Below, one piece after another: positions 36,585 through 44,246 of a stretch of 64,000 nucleotides of DNA. This DNA is from Bog-159 sp049511415 (GTDB taxonomy: Bacteria > Acidobacteriota > Terriglobia > Bryobacterales > Bryobacteraceae), in contig JBEKYC010000006.1 of NCBI GenBank assembly GCA_049511415.1, forward strand, positions 1-64,000, written 5' to 3'. Both the position numbers and the translations under genes were made by a program. Under the pieces are notes generated by a model. It was not told the origin of the DNA, made no database searches, and saw only the letters and a list, made by a program, of their open reading frames with translations. Each line of letters begins with the position of its first letter. Positions within the stretch are counted from its first letter, which is position 1.

Positions 36585-37671
36585 TCAGTAACAAATGCGC
36601 CTCGCGGGACTCGCGCGGCAGCCCCCGCCAGACGCCCGGAATCGCCGCCGCACAATCGGGACAGGCCCCCCGTTCGGTCAGCCGGTTGCGCACCACCCGG
36701 AAGCCGGCGCGCTCGATCAATGTATGGCCGCAATGCGCACAGTACGTGTCTTCGAGCGTGCGCAGTTGCCCTGGCAAGTTGCCCGCGTAAACATAATGGA
36801 GACCGGCGGCCTGCCCGATCGCAGCCGCGCGTTGGAGCGAAGCCGCGCCGGTCTGACCCTGCCCGAACATTTTGTAGTCTTCGTGAAAAGCCGTCACGTG
36901 CCAGGGGATGTCGCGCGAGATCCCGGCCAGGAATTGCGCGATCGCCGTCAACTCTTCGTCGGAATCATTGAACCCTGGCACCACCAAAGTCACGACTTCC
37001 AGCCAGAAGCCCAGTGCATGAATCGCCCGAATCGAATCCAGAATCGGTCCCAGCCGTCCGCCGAGCTCGTGGTAATGGCGGTCATCGAAACTCTTCAGAT
37101 CCACCTTGTACAAATCCACCCAAGGGCGCAGATATTCGAGCACCTGCGGCGTGGCGTTGCCGTTGGATACAAAGCCGGTGACCAGGCCGGCGGCGCGCGC
37201 CTCGCGAAACACAGCCACAGCCCACTCTGCGGTAATCAGCGGCTCGTTGTAAGTGCTCACGACGCTACGGGCACCGGCGCGGAGCGCGGCCTCCACGATC
37301 TCGGGCGGCGTGATGCGCGTAAAATCGAGCGATGAGCGGTAGTCCCGCAACGCCTGCGAAGTAACCCAGTTCTGGCAATAGCCGCAGTGCAGATCGCAGC
37401 CCAACATGCCGAAGCTGAGCGCGCGGGTGCCCGGCAGGGCGTGAAAGAAAGGCTTCTTTTCGATGGGATCGGCGTGCAGCGCGCTCACGTATCCATAGGG
37501 CACGTATAGCTTGCCGCCGCGGTTGTAGCGCACCTTGCAGACGCCCGCGAAGCCGGCCGGGATGGGACACGCGTGCCCGCAGGCATGGCAGCGGACACGC
37601 TTCGAATCCAGAGGCTCGTAGAGATCGCCTTCGCGGACCTGCGCGGAGAGTTGTTCAGCCAACGTCTCCAT
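36568..37671 (-). CDS. amrS: AmmeMemoRadiSam system radical SAM enzyme
   Basis: 367 residues from the ATG at 37671, supported by GAAGG seven bases upstream; the frame extends 14 codons further. The radical SAM cluster motif CxxxCxxC is Cys92, Cys96 and Cys99 (GCDLHCGYCQNW). An N-terminal zinc-ribbon-like set (Cys28, 31, 35, 45; CHACGHACPIPAGFAGVC) and a C-terminal one (CAHCGHTL with CPDCAAAIPG) are typical of the pyruvate-formate-lyase-activating-like AmmeMemoSam_rS family (TIGR04337). Other landmarks: STYNEPLITAEWA, VDLKSFDD and VVTLVVPGFNDSDEEL. Its stop overlaps the Memo-AMMECR1 start by 17 bases, and it is divergent from mtnA. Confidence 0.94.
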   Translation of the reverse strand: METLAEQLSAQVREGDLYEPLDSKRVRCHACGHACPIPAGFAGVCKVRYNRGGKLYVPYGYVSALHADPIEKKPFFHALPGTRALSFGMLGCDLHCGYCQNWVTSQALRDYRSSLDFTRITPPEIVEAALRAGARSVVSTYNEPLITAEWAVAVFREARAAGLVTGFVSNGNATPQVLEYLRPWVDLYKVDLKSFDDRHYHELGGRLGPILDSIRAIHALGFWLEVVTLVVPGFNDSDEELTAIAQFLAGISRDIPWHVTAFHEDYKMFGQGQTGAASLQRAAAIGQAAGLHYVYAGNLPGQLRTLEDTYCAHCGHTLIERAGFRVVRNRLTERGACPDCAAAIPGVWRGLPRESREAHLLLNGRCG

Positions 37672-37745
37672 ATCGGACCTTCGATTCTGATCCCATTTTA
37701 GCGCGCGGCACACCGAGTCGGCTTTGTTACGCTAGAACTTAATCC

Positions 37746-38765
37746 ATGGTGGAAACGATTGAATGGACTTCCGAAGGCGTGGTGATGATCGACCAGACGC
37801 GGCTGCCGCTGGTTGAAGAATATGTCACCTGCCGGACCTATGAAGATGTGGCGGCGGCGATTCGCAACATGGTGATCCGCGGCGCGCCGGCTATCGGGGT
37901 GGCGGCGGCCATGGGGGTGGCTTTGGGGGTCGAGCATGCCGCCGATCCGGATGCGGACATTGAGCGCATCTGCGAGACATTGGCCCGAACGCGTCCCACG
38001 GCGGTGAACCTTTTCTGGGCGATCGACCGCATGCGAAAACTGTATCAGTCGCTGCGTGGGCGTCCTCTGCCGGAGATCCGCGACCGGATGAAGGCGGAGG
38101 CCCAGCAGATCCGCCTGGAAGACATCGCCATCAATCAGGCGATTGGCCGGCATGGCGCGGACCTGGTCCCCGATGGCAAGACCGTGCTCACGCACTGCAA
38201 TGCCGGCGCGCTGGCCACCGCGGGATATGGCACGGCGCTCGGCGTGATTCGCGCGGCGGTGGAGTCGGGCAAGAAAATCGATGTGCTGGCCGACGAGACG
38301 CGGCCGTTCCTGCAAGGCGCGCGTTTGACGATTTGGGAGTTACAGCACGACCACATTCCCGCGACTCTGATTACGGATAACATGGCCGGGCATTTCTTGA
38401 AGTCCGGACGCATCGGCTGCGTGGTGGTGGGCGCCGACCGGATTGCCGCTAACGGCGACGTGGCGAATAAGATCGGCACTTACTCTGTAGCAGTGCTGGC
38501 CAAAGAGAATGGCGTGCCGTTCTATGTGGCTGCGCCGATTTCGACGCTGGATTTGAATCTGGCATCGGGCGATCAAATACCCATCGAGCGCCGTCCGGAC
38601 GCGGAAGTCACACACGTGTTCGGCCACGCGGTGGCCCCGATAGGCACACCTGTGGAGAATCCGGCTTTTGATGTGACACCCAACCGGTATGTGACTGCGA
38701 TCGTCACGGAGCGGGGCGTGGCGCGCGCGCCGTACACTGAATCATTGCGCGGGTTGGCAGGCTAA
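37746..38765 (+). CDS. mtnA: S-methyl-5-thioribose-1-phosphate isomerase
   Basis: 339 residues. It converts methylthioribose-1-phosphate to methylthioribulose-1-phosphate in methionine salvage, starting from methylthioadenosine. Family marks: VRGAPAIG-like IRGAPAIGVAAAMG near residue 50, the catalytic Cys in VLTHCNAGALATAGYGTA, the catalytic Asp in VVGADRIAANGDVANKIGTY, and the C-terminal APISTLDLNLASGDQIPIERR with NPAFDVTP. It is divergent from the radical SAM gene with a 74-base gap. No other salvage gene is adjacent, so the link to the SAM-consuming neighbour is only suggestive. Confidence 0.95.
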   Translation: MVETIEWTSEGVVMIDQTRLPLVEEYVTCRTYEDVAAAIRNMVIRGAPAIGVAAAMGVALGVEHAADPDADIERICETLARTRPTAVNLFWAIDRMRKLYQSLRGRPLPEIRDRMKAEAQQIRLEDIAINQAIGRHGADLVPDGKTVLTHCNAGALATAGYGTALGVIRAAVESGKKIDVLADETRPFLQGARLTIWELQHDHIPATLITDNMAGHFLKSGRIGCVVVGADRIAANGDVANKIGTYSVAVLAKENGVPFYVAAPISTLDLNLASGDQIPIERRPDAEVTHVFGHAVAPIGTPVENPAFDVTPNRYVTAIVTERGVARAPYTESLRGLAG

Positions 38766-38770
38766 CAAGC

Positions 38771-38776
38771 TATAAT
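38771..38776 (+). promoter_or_regulatory. Perfect -10 hexamer close to a start codon
   Basis: TATAAT lies nine bases before the next ATG (38785). The expected transcription start (about 38783) would make the mRNA nearly leaderless. No well-spaced -35 is seen (TTGGCA at 38754 is only 11 bases away). Confidence 0.35.
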
Positions 38777-38784
38777 CGAGACAA

Positions 38785-39135
38785 ATGAGCCTGACAGAAG
38801 AAGATCGGCAGTGGATTCGATCCGAATTCCAGTCCGAACTCCAGGCCGGACTGCAGGCCGGGCTGCAGACCGGGCTGAAGGAAGTGGTGATGCTGATCAC
38901 CAGTGTCAAGGAGAGCCTGGAGCGTGAGATGCACGAAGGCTTTGCCGCCATGTCCGCTCGTTTGGACAATTCCTCCGCGCGCCTGGATCGACACGCGGCT
39001 TACTGGCAGACCGGACGCCGTTGGAGCGGCCGGATGGAGGAATGGGCCGAAAGGATTGATAAGGCTCTAGAGGTCAAAGATCGACAGATTGTCGATTTGA
39101 CTGAGCGACTGCGCCGTCTCGAAGACAAGCCCTAG
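38785..39135 (+). CDS. Small coiled-coil protein of unknown function
   Basis: 116 residues, almost entirely helical and highly charged: EEDRQWIRSEFQSEL, then three four-residue repeats (LQAG-LQAG-LQTG), ITSVKESLEREMHEGFAAM, a short SARLDNSSARLDRH duplication, and a C-terminal leucine-heptad helix (IDKALEVKDRQIVDLTERLRRLED). No membrane helix, signal or catalytic motif. It follows mtnA by 19 bases but has its own TATAAT. Such small coiled-coil proteins appear in many acidobacteria and are annotated as hypothetical. Confidence 0.75.
   Translation: MSLTEEDRQWIRSEFQSELQAGLQAGLQTGLKEVVMLITSVKESLEREMHEGFAAMSARLDNSSARLDRHAAYWQTGRRWSGRMEEWAERIDKALEVKDRQIVDLTERLRRLEDKP
38839..38874 (+). repeat. Three 12-base tandem repeats inside the coiled-coil gene
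   Basis: Three units near CTGCAGGCCGGG run head to tail (variants CTCCAGGCCGGA, CTGCAGGCCGGG, CTGCAGACCGGG), encoding LQAG, LQAG, LQTG. Copy number may vary between strains. Confidence 0.85.
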
Positions 39136-39146
39136 CCGGCGATACG

Positions 39147-39821
39147 CTATCCCGCCGCCTGCTGCACCACCCACCCATCCTGCAAATTGATAATGCGGTT
39201 TCCATACGCCGCGTTGGCTTCCGAGTGTGTCACCTGTATAATCGTGGTGCCTTCGTCGTTCAAGCGCTTGAACAGCTCCATGATCTCTTTGCCCTGGCTC
39301 GAATGCAGATTCCCGGTTGGCTCGTCCGCCAGGATCAGCTTGGGGCTGGCGATTACTGCGCGCGCTACCGCTACAAGCTGCTGCTGGCCGCCCGAAAGTT
39401 GGTTGGGATACAGGTCGCGCTTGCCCACGATGTGGAACCGGTCGAGCGTGTCGCATACCAGGCTGGCGCGCTCCGAGGATTTCACGTTCCGGTATGACAG
39501 CGGAATGTCCAGGTTCTCGTAGACCGTCAGGTTGTCGATCAAGTGGTAGCTCTGAAACACGAAGCCGATGTATTTCTTGTTCAGTTCCACGCGGTCCTTG
39601 GGCTTCATCTTGTGCACGGCGTGGTCCAGGAAGTAGAACTCGCCGGTCCAGGCGCCGTCCAGCATGCCGATAATGCTCAGCAACGTAGATTTGCCGGCGC
39701 CGGATGGACCCATGATGGTCACAAACTCGCCCTCTTTGATGTCCACTTCGATACGCCGCAGGACGTAGGTTCGGCCATAGCCCGCTTCGTAGAATTTGTC
39801 CAGATTCGCGGTTCTGATCAT
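39147..39821 (-). CDS. ABC transporter ATP-binding protein (MacB/LolD type) without a permease neighbour
   Basis: 224 residues with a full ATPase domain: Walker A GPSGAGKST, Q-loop FVFQSYHLIDNLTVYEN, signature LSGGQQQLVAVARAV, Walker B LILADEPTGNLHS and the H-loop VTHSEANA. The sequence style (DNLTVYENLDIPLSYR, GNLHSSQGKEIMELF) fits the MacB/LolD/FtsE-like group that drives lipoprotein or peptide export. No permease or membrane fusion gene is adjacent on either side, so its partner must be encoded elsewhere. It is convergent with the coiled-coil gene (11-base gap). Confidence 0.92.
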   Translation of the reverse strand: MIRTANLDKFYEAGYGRTYVLRRIEVDIKEGEFVTIMGPSGAGKSTLLSIIGMLDGAWTGEFYFLDHAVHKMKPKDRVELNKKYIGFVFQSYHLIDNLTVYENLDIPLSYRNVKSSERASLVCDTLDRFHIVGKRDLYPNQLSGGQQQLVAVARAVIASPKLILADEPTGNLHSSQGKEIMELFKRLNDEGTTIIQVTHSEANAAYGNRIINLQDGWVVQQAAG

Positions 39822-39872
39822 GTGCTTCTATTCTAATTGACGGGCGGGCGGCGGATGAGTCCCGTTCGCAGC

Positions 39873-40604
39873 CTACATCCCGGCTGCGATAATCGGCGTG
39901 CTGGTCGGCTGATCCACGCCGGCGGCGGGCTCCACGGTGACGGCTATGATGCTGCCCAAATCCACCGGACCCGACTGCACGTTGATAGCGGTCCCGTCGG
40001 CGCCGGCTTGGAACAGGCCGGCCGGTACGGGCTTGTGGCCTTTCGGAATCACCCACATTTCATAAGTCTTGCCGGCCGGAATCGGCGGCAGGTTGGAAGC
40101 GATCAATAGCACGCCGCGATGCGGATCGAGGAACACGCGCCCTCGTGGGGGCGCCGGCGTGGCGCCGCCGAAGATTACCTGCTTGGCGTCCGGCTGGTTC
40201 AGGATGGCCATGGCCTCGTTGAGACGCGCCAGTTCGCGGCGTTGAACCGCAGCTTCGGCCTGCAGGCGGGCCAGGTCCGCGCTGGCGCGATGTTCGCGGG
40301 CGTTGAAGATCACCGCGGCTATCACGGCGCCCGCAGCTACTGCCGCCCACACCGGCGACCAGAACAGTCGTTTGGTGGGCTGCCCGCCGGCGGCCGCCAA
40401 CACTCGCTTCCGCAATCGCGCGGGCGGCTCGACCGAAGGCGCGCTGGCCCCAATCAGGCTGGTTAGAGCTCTCGCGGCGCGCACCCCGGGCACGCAAGTG
40501 GGACATTCCTGGTTCAAGTGCGAGCGGATTTCGGCCGCCTCGGGCTCCTCGGCGATGCCCAGCGCGTATAGCTCGTAATGGTCGCGGAGTTCGTCGCAGG
40601 TCAT
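39873..40604 (-). CDS. Anti-sigma factor, RskA-like
   Basis: 243 residues. The N-terminal part (MTCDELRDHYELYALGIAEEPEAAEIRSHLNQECPTC) is an anti-sigma domain of the zinc-finger/ZAS type, though only a partial HxxxCxxC is visible (HLNQECPTC). One membrane helix follows at about 82-100 (VWAAVAAGAVIAAVIF), then a short coiled coil and an RskA-like extracytoplasmic domain (GRVFLDPHRGVLLIASNLPP, KTYEMWVIPKGHKPVPAGLF). It would hold the sigma factor at the membrane until a signal triggers release. It overlaps the ECF sigma gene by four bases (ATGA), the classic arrangement for a cognate pair. Confidence 0.92.
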   Translation of the reverse strand: MTCDELRDHYELYALGIAEEPEAAEIRSHLNQECPTCVPGVRAARALTSLIGASAPSVEPPARLRKRVLAAAGGQPTKRLFWSPVWAAVAAGAVIAAVIFNAREHRASADLARLQAEAAVQRRELARLNEAMAILNQPDAKQVIFGGATPAPPRGRVFLDPHRGVLLIASNLPPIPAGKTYEMWVIPKGHKPVPAGLFQAGADGTAINVQSGPVDLGSIIAVTVEPAAGVDQPTSTPIIAAGM

Positions 40605-41185
40605 GCCACCACCGCCGTTCCCAGCTCATCGCGCAGACTCTTCAGCGCCGCCCGTACCCAGGTCTTTACGGTTCCCAGCGGCTGTCCCATGCGATCGGCC
40701 ATTTCTGCTTGCGAGAGACCCTCGAAGTACGCCAGTTCGATCACCGTGCGCTGGTTTGGCCCCAGCTTGGTCAGCGCGTCCTTTACACGCCGCACGCGGT
40801 CCGAATTGAAAAGCTCCTTTTCCATGTCCGCAAATAACGCGGGATGTTCCGTATCCTGCAATTCCGATGCGTTCCGCATGCGCCCCGCCGCCGAGCGCAG
40901 ATAGTCGATGGCGCGGTTGCGGGCTACGGCCAGCAGCCAGGGTCCCAGTCCGCCCTTGCCGGCGTCGAAACCCTGCACGCGGTTCCAAACGCGCAGGAAG
41001 GTCTCCTGCACGAGATCCTCCGCAATGCCTCCGTCCCGCACTATGCGCACGATGAGGGCGTAGACCAGCCGTCCATAACGGTCATATAAATCCGCCATCG
41101 CCCGCGGGTCGCGGCGTTGCAGACGGACCGCCAGATCCGCATCGTCCTCTCCGAATTCGATAGCCAGCAACAGGGGCAGCAGCAT
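40601..41185 (-). CDS. ECF sigma factor (SigK-like)
   Basis: 194 residues from the ATG at 41185; the frame extends 25 residues upstream, but the usual sigma N-terminus starts here. Region 2 is RRDPRAMADLYDRYGRLVYALIVRIV with DLVQETFLRVWNRVQGFDAGKGGLGPWLLAVARNRAIDYLRS. Region 4 is LGPNQRTVIELAYFEGLSQAEMADRMGQPLGTVKTWVRAALKSLRDEL. It recruits RNA polymerase to stress-type promoters and is coupled by an ATGA overlap to its anti-sigma factor. Targets cannot be read from the window. Confidence 0.94.
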   Translation of the reverse strand: MLLPLLLAIEFGEDDADLAVRLQRRDPRAMADLYDRYGRLVYALIVRIVRDGGIAEDLVQETFLRVWNRVQGFDAGKGGLGPWLLAVARNRAIDYLRSAAGRMRNASELQDTEHPALFADMEKELFNSDRVRRVKDALTKLGPNQRTVIELAYFEGLSQAEMADRMGQPLGTVKTWVRAALKSLRDELGTAVVA

Positions 41186-41322
41186 GTTCCCGAAAAGACT
41201 CGAAGCGCCTTTTCTAAAGATAACCGATGACGGCGCGGAAATGATACTGCAAGGGCACACATTTATTGATACGGAAAAACCCGGCGGTTGGATGCCGGCA
41301 GCAGTACGGTATACTGCCGGAG

Positions 41323-42459
41323 ATGCAGATCTCGATTCGCACGTCGCTCATACTTTTGGCCGCCGCGGCGCTCGTGGCCGCGCGTTCCCGTGACTTGGGC
41401 ATTCCGTTCGATGGCTCGCCGGGGCCGCTGAACGCTATTACGGATGTGGCCGGCATCGAGGTGGGCCAACGCACCTTGATTTCGGGCGACGGGAAGCAGG
41501 CCGTGCGCACCGGCGTGACGGTGGTCTGGCCGCGGGGCAAAGACTCCTCCGCCTCGGCGTTCGGCGGCTGGTTTTCACTCAATGGCAACGGCGAAATGAC
41601 CGGGACCACCTGGCTGGAGGAGTCCGGGCTGCTGGACGGGCCGGTCATGATCACGAACACGCACAGCGTCGGCGTGGTGCGCGATGCCTATATTCAGTGG
41701 CGTGTGGCGTGGGCGCGCAAGGCCGGTCTTAACATCGAAGACGAATGGTCGCTGCCGCTGGTGGCCGAAACCTGGGATGGCTTTCTGAACGACATCAACG
41801 GATTCCATGTGCATCCGGCCGATGTGGTCGCGGCCGTGGAAAGCGCCAGGAGCGGGCCGGTAGCCGAAGGCAACGTGGGCGGCGGCACTGGCATGGTCTG
41901 CTATGGATTCAAAGGCGGCATCGGCACCAGTTCGCGCAAGGCGGGGTCTTACACGGTGGGCGTGCTGGTGCAATGCAACTGCGGACGGCGCGCGCAGCTT
42001 CGCATCGCGGGCGTGCCGGTGGGACAGGAGATCACCGAGAACGTGCCTTACGCCGCCAACTTCCGCCACTCAGGCGAAGACGTGGGATCGATCATCATCG
42101 TGGTAGCCACCGACGCGCCGCTGCTGCCGCATCAGATGAAGCGGCTGGCGCGGCGCGCGTCGCTGGGACTGGCGCGCACCGGATCGAGTTCGGGCAACGG
42201 ATCAGGCGATATCTTCATTGCGTTCTCCACGGCCAATCCGGACGCCGGCCGCGCGTCGGGCGTGGGCATCGTCAACATGCTGGCCAACGACGATATGAAT
42301 CCCCTGTTCGAGGCCACCGCGCAGGCGACGGAAGAGGCCATCGTCAATGCGATGGTGGGCGCGGAGAGCATGACCGGCTATGAAGGCCATACCGTGATGG
42401 CGCTGCCGCACGACCGGGTGCAGGAGTTGTTGCAGAAGTACAATCGGACGGCGCGTTGA
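41323..42459 (+). CDS. P1 family peptidase (DmpA-like L-aminopeptidase/D-esterase), exported
   Basis: 378 residues from the ATG at 41323, which gives a signal peptide (MQISIRTSLILLAAAALVAARS); an upstream in-frame ATG at 41266 is less likely. The S58/DmpA fold is clear: PGPLNAITDVAGIEVGQRTL, GVTVVWPRGKDSSASAFGG, MITNTHSVGVVRDAYIQW, and VGGGTGMVCYGFKGGIGTSSR. The last block holds the self-cleavage site and nucleophile region of this Ntn-like family. DmpA enzymes cleave N-terminal residues from peptides, some acting on beta- or D-residues. Exact specificity is unknown. It is divergent from the sigma factor gene. Confidence 0.93.
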   Translation: MQISIRTSLILLAAAALVAARSRDLGIPFDGSPGPLNAITDVAGIEVGQRTLISGDGKQAVRTGVTVVWPRGKDSSASAFGGWFSLNGNGEMTGTTWLEESGLLDGPVMITNTHSVGVVRDAYIQWRVAWARKAGLNIEDEWSLPLVAETWDGFLNDINGFHVHPADVVAAVESARSGPVAEGNVGGGTGMVCYGFKGGIGTSSRKAGSYTVGVLVQCNCGRRAQLRIAGVPVGQEITENVPYAANFRHSGEDVGSIIIVVATDAPLLPHQMKRLARRASLGLARTGSSSGNGSGDIFIAFSTANPDAGRASGVGIVNMLANDDMNPLFEATAQATEEAIVNAMVGAESMTGYEGHTVMALPHDRVQELLQKYNRTAR

Positions 42460-42909
42460 TTAACCGGCCGTTTGCGCCATTGCCGCCTGGCGCGCCTTGG
42501 CTGCCGCGCGCAAACGTTCGCGGCGGCGAGCCAAGATGGCCTCCGCATCCGGCGCCGCCATCACCACAGCCTCGATGTGCTTACAAAGGTCCGGCTCGCC
42601 GGTCGCGGCGCGGAACTCATTGAGGAATGGATGGATTTTGGCGAACATGGCGAACATCTCGCCATGCGCGTCGCGAAATGCATGGCCGTCGATGGCGTCG
42701 CTGGTCACCAGCGAGGCTGCCATATCCCAGTAGCTGATAACCATGCGGAACGAAGCATTACGATCGCTCTGAATCGCCGCGATCACTTCGTCGAAGCTTT
42801 CCGGATTGAAATCCAGCGTGAACCAGGCGCGCGCTTCGCGCAATACCGGTTCGCGGCGAAGATCGAATAATTGCAAGTTCAGTTGAGCGCTTTCAAATGG
42901 CGTCGGCAT
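42460..42909 (-). CDS. Conserved hypothetical protein
   Basis: 149 residues from the ATG at 42909 (a GTG lies four codons upstream, but only one base from the GGAG there). Mostly helical: FESAQLNLQLFDLRREPVLREARAWFTLDFNPESFDEVIAAI, then MVISYWDMAASLVTSDAIDGHAFRDAHGEMFAMFAKI, and a basic tail ILARRRERLRAAAKARQAAMAQ. I remember the LFDLRREPxLREARAWF pattern from acidobacterial hypothetical proteins but no named domain. It is the last gene of a minus-strand operon and overlaps the DinB gene by 17 bases. Confidence 0.82.
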   Translation of the reverse strand: MPTPFESAQLNLQLFDLRREPVLREARAWFTLDFNPESFDEVIAAIQSDRNASFRMVISYWDMAASLVTSDAIDGHAFRDAHGEMFAMFAKIHPFLNEFRAATGEPDLCKHIEAVVMAAPDAEAILARRRERLRAAAKARQAAMAQTAG

Positions 42910-43420
42910 TTTCGAATCCACACTCCTTCCATCTGGTCCCCCACTCCCACATCCCGAACGTGGCCTGCTTCGGCAGCGGATGCCCCAACTGCCGCGCCAG
43001 CGCGCTGATCTGCCCGCGATGGTGCGCGTCGTGCGAAAGCAGGTACGCGAACATGCCCACCACGTCCGGGCGAAAACCTTTCACCTTGCCTTCGGGGTGA
43101 TCCAGAGATTCGGCCAGCAACCGCGCGCAGGCCTCCGCGCTCTTGGCCAGCGACTGCATGGCTTCCTTGCGGGTCACCGTTGCCTTGTCGATCTTATCCG
43201 GTAGCGGCTTGTCTTTCGCCGCGGCCACCAGCCACATGTGCCGCACGTTATGCATGTGCGCCACGATCGCGGCGATACTGCGGCCCTTGCCGCCGGGCGG
43301 TTCGGCGTTCCAGGCGGCGTCCGCCAGGTTCTCGAGCAGGTATTGATTGATGCGCTCGTTGACCGCGTACGATTCCAGCAGGGATCGCTTCAGGTCAAGC
43401 GGCGCCGACGATTTGGGCAT
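42893..43420 (-). CDS. DinB family protein
   Basis: 175 residues. The four-helix DinB/YfiT-like fold binds a metal through three histidines, seen here in VAHMHNVRHMW and LLSHDAHHRGQISALARQLG. The family includes thiol-dependent enzymes (for example bacillithiol transferases) and many members without a known substrate. It overlaps the FAH-family gene upstream by 26 bases and the hypothetical gene downstream by 17, so it belongs to the same operon as the sugar-acid enzymes, although its role there is not obvious. Confidence 0.93.
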   Translation of the reverse strand: MPKSSAPLDLKRSLLESYAVNERINQYLLENLADAAWNAEPPGGKGRSIAAIVAHMHNVRHMWLVAAAKDKPLPDKIDKATVTRKEAMQSLAKSAEACARLLAESLDHPEGKVKGFRPDVVGMFAYLLSHDAHHRGQISALARQLGHPLPKQATFGMWEWGTRWKECGFENADAI

Positions 43421-44246
43421 GGTTGCTCAGCTCTCCGATTTCGGGGATACGGATCGTCACCACATCGCCGGCCGCCAGCGCGGCTTCCTCGGGCACGATG
43501 ATGCCGGTGCCGGTCAGCAGCACGGTTCCCGCGGGCGTGTGGTTGGCGCGCCGCAGATATTCGATCAAAGTTTCAAACTTACGGTGCAGCTTGGCCGTCG
43601 AGACGCTGCCGGAAAACAATTCGCGGCCGTTGCGCGTGATGCTGCAGGTCATCTCCAGACCGTATGGATCCGCCAGTTCGTCGGCGGTGACGATCACCGG
43701 ACCCAGCGCGCAACAACCCGAATAGATCTTGGATTGTGGCAGGTACAGAGCGTTTTCCCGCTCGATATCCCAGGCCGAAACATCGTTGGCCAGCGTGTAG
43801 CCGGCGATGTCGCCCTTGGCGCCCAGGATCAATGCGAGTTCCGGCTCGGGAGCGGTGAAACGCGAGTCCGCGCGGATGCCGATGGCCTGGCCCGGACCTA
43901 CGCACACGCGCGCCGTTCCCTTGAAAAACACCTCGGGACGCGCCTGATTATAGACGTACGCGTACATGCCCTCGCGCGTGCCATGTTCGGCATCGCGGAA
44001 CGACGCGCTGCGTTCGTACGTGCAGCCGCACGCCCAGACTTCCGGCGGCACGATGGGCATCGCCGGAGGGCGCGCTTCCGCGTGATGGCTGGCCAGCCGT
44101 GCGGCGGTATGACTGAGCGAAACCTCTTGTGCTTCCGAGCGGCGAATCAGATCCGCCACCGTGTAGCCTGGAACTTCGCGGGCCAGGTCCCCTTCGAATA
44201 TCGCGGCTAAATAGCCGCCTTCGGATTTGATTTGTCCTAGGCGCAT
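43395..44246 (-). CDS. Fumarylacetoacetate hydrolase family protein, likely 2-keto-3-deoxy-pentonate dehydratase
   Basis: 283 residues. The FAH fold shows its metal ligands in APEPELALILGAKGDIAGYTLANDVSAWDIERENALYLPQSKIYSG (Glu, Glu, Asp). The early CGCTYERSASFRDAEHG and FFKGTARVCVGPGQAIGIRADS are features I associate with the AraD1-type dehydratases of pentose oxidation rather than with true fumarylacetoacetase. Its ATG overlaps the TAA of a ketoglutarate-semialdehyde-type dehydrogenase by one base (TAATG). Together they would turn 2-keto-3-deoxy-pentonate into 2-ketoglutarate (Weimberg-type route). This assignment is inferred from context and similarity in style. Confidence 0.88.
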   Translation of the reverse strand: MRLGQIKSEGGYLAAIFEGDLAREVPGYTVADLIRRSEAQEVSLSHTAARLASHHAEARPPAMPIVPPEVWACGCTYERSASFRDAEHGTREGMYAYVYNQARPEVFFKGTARVCVGPGQAIGIRADSRFTAPEPELALILGAKGDIAGYTLANDVSAWDIERENALYLPQSKIYSGCCALGPVIVTADELADPYGLEMTCSITRNGRELFSGSVSTAKLHRKFETLIEYLRRANHTPAGTVLLTGTGIIVPEEAALAAGDVVTIRIPEIGELSNHAQIVGAA

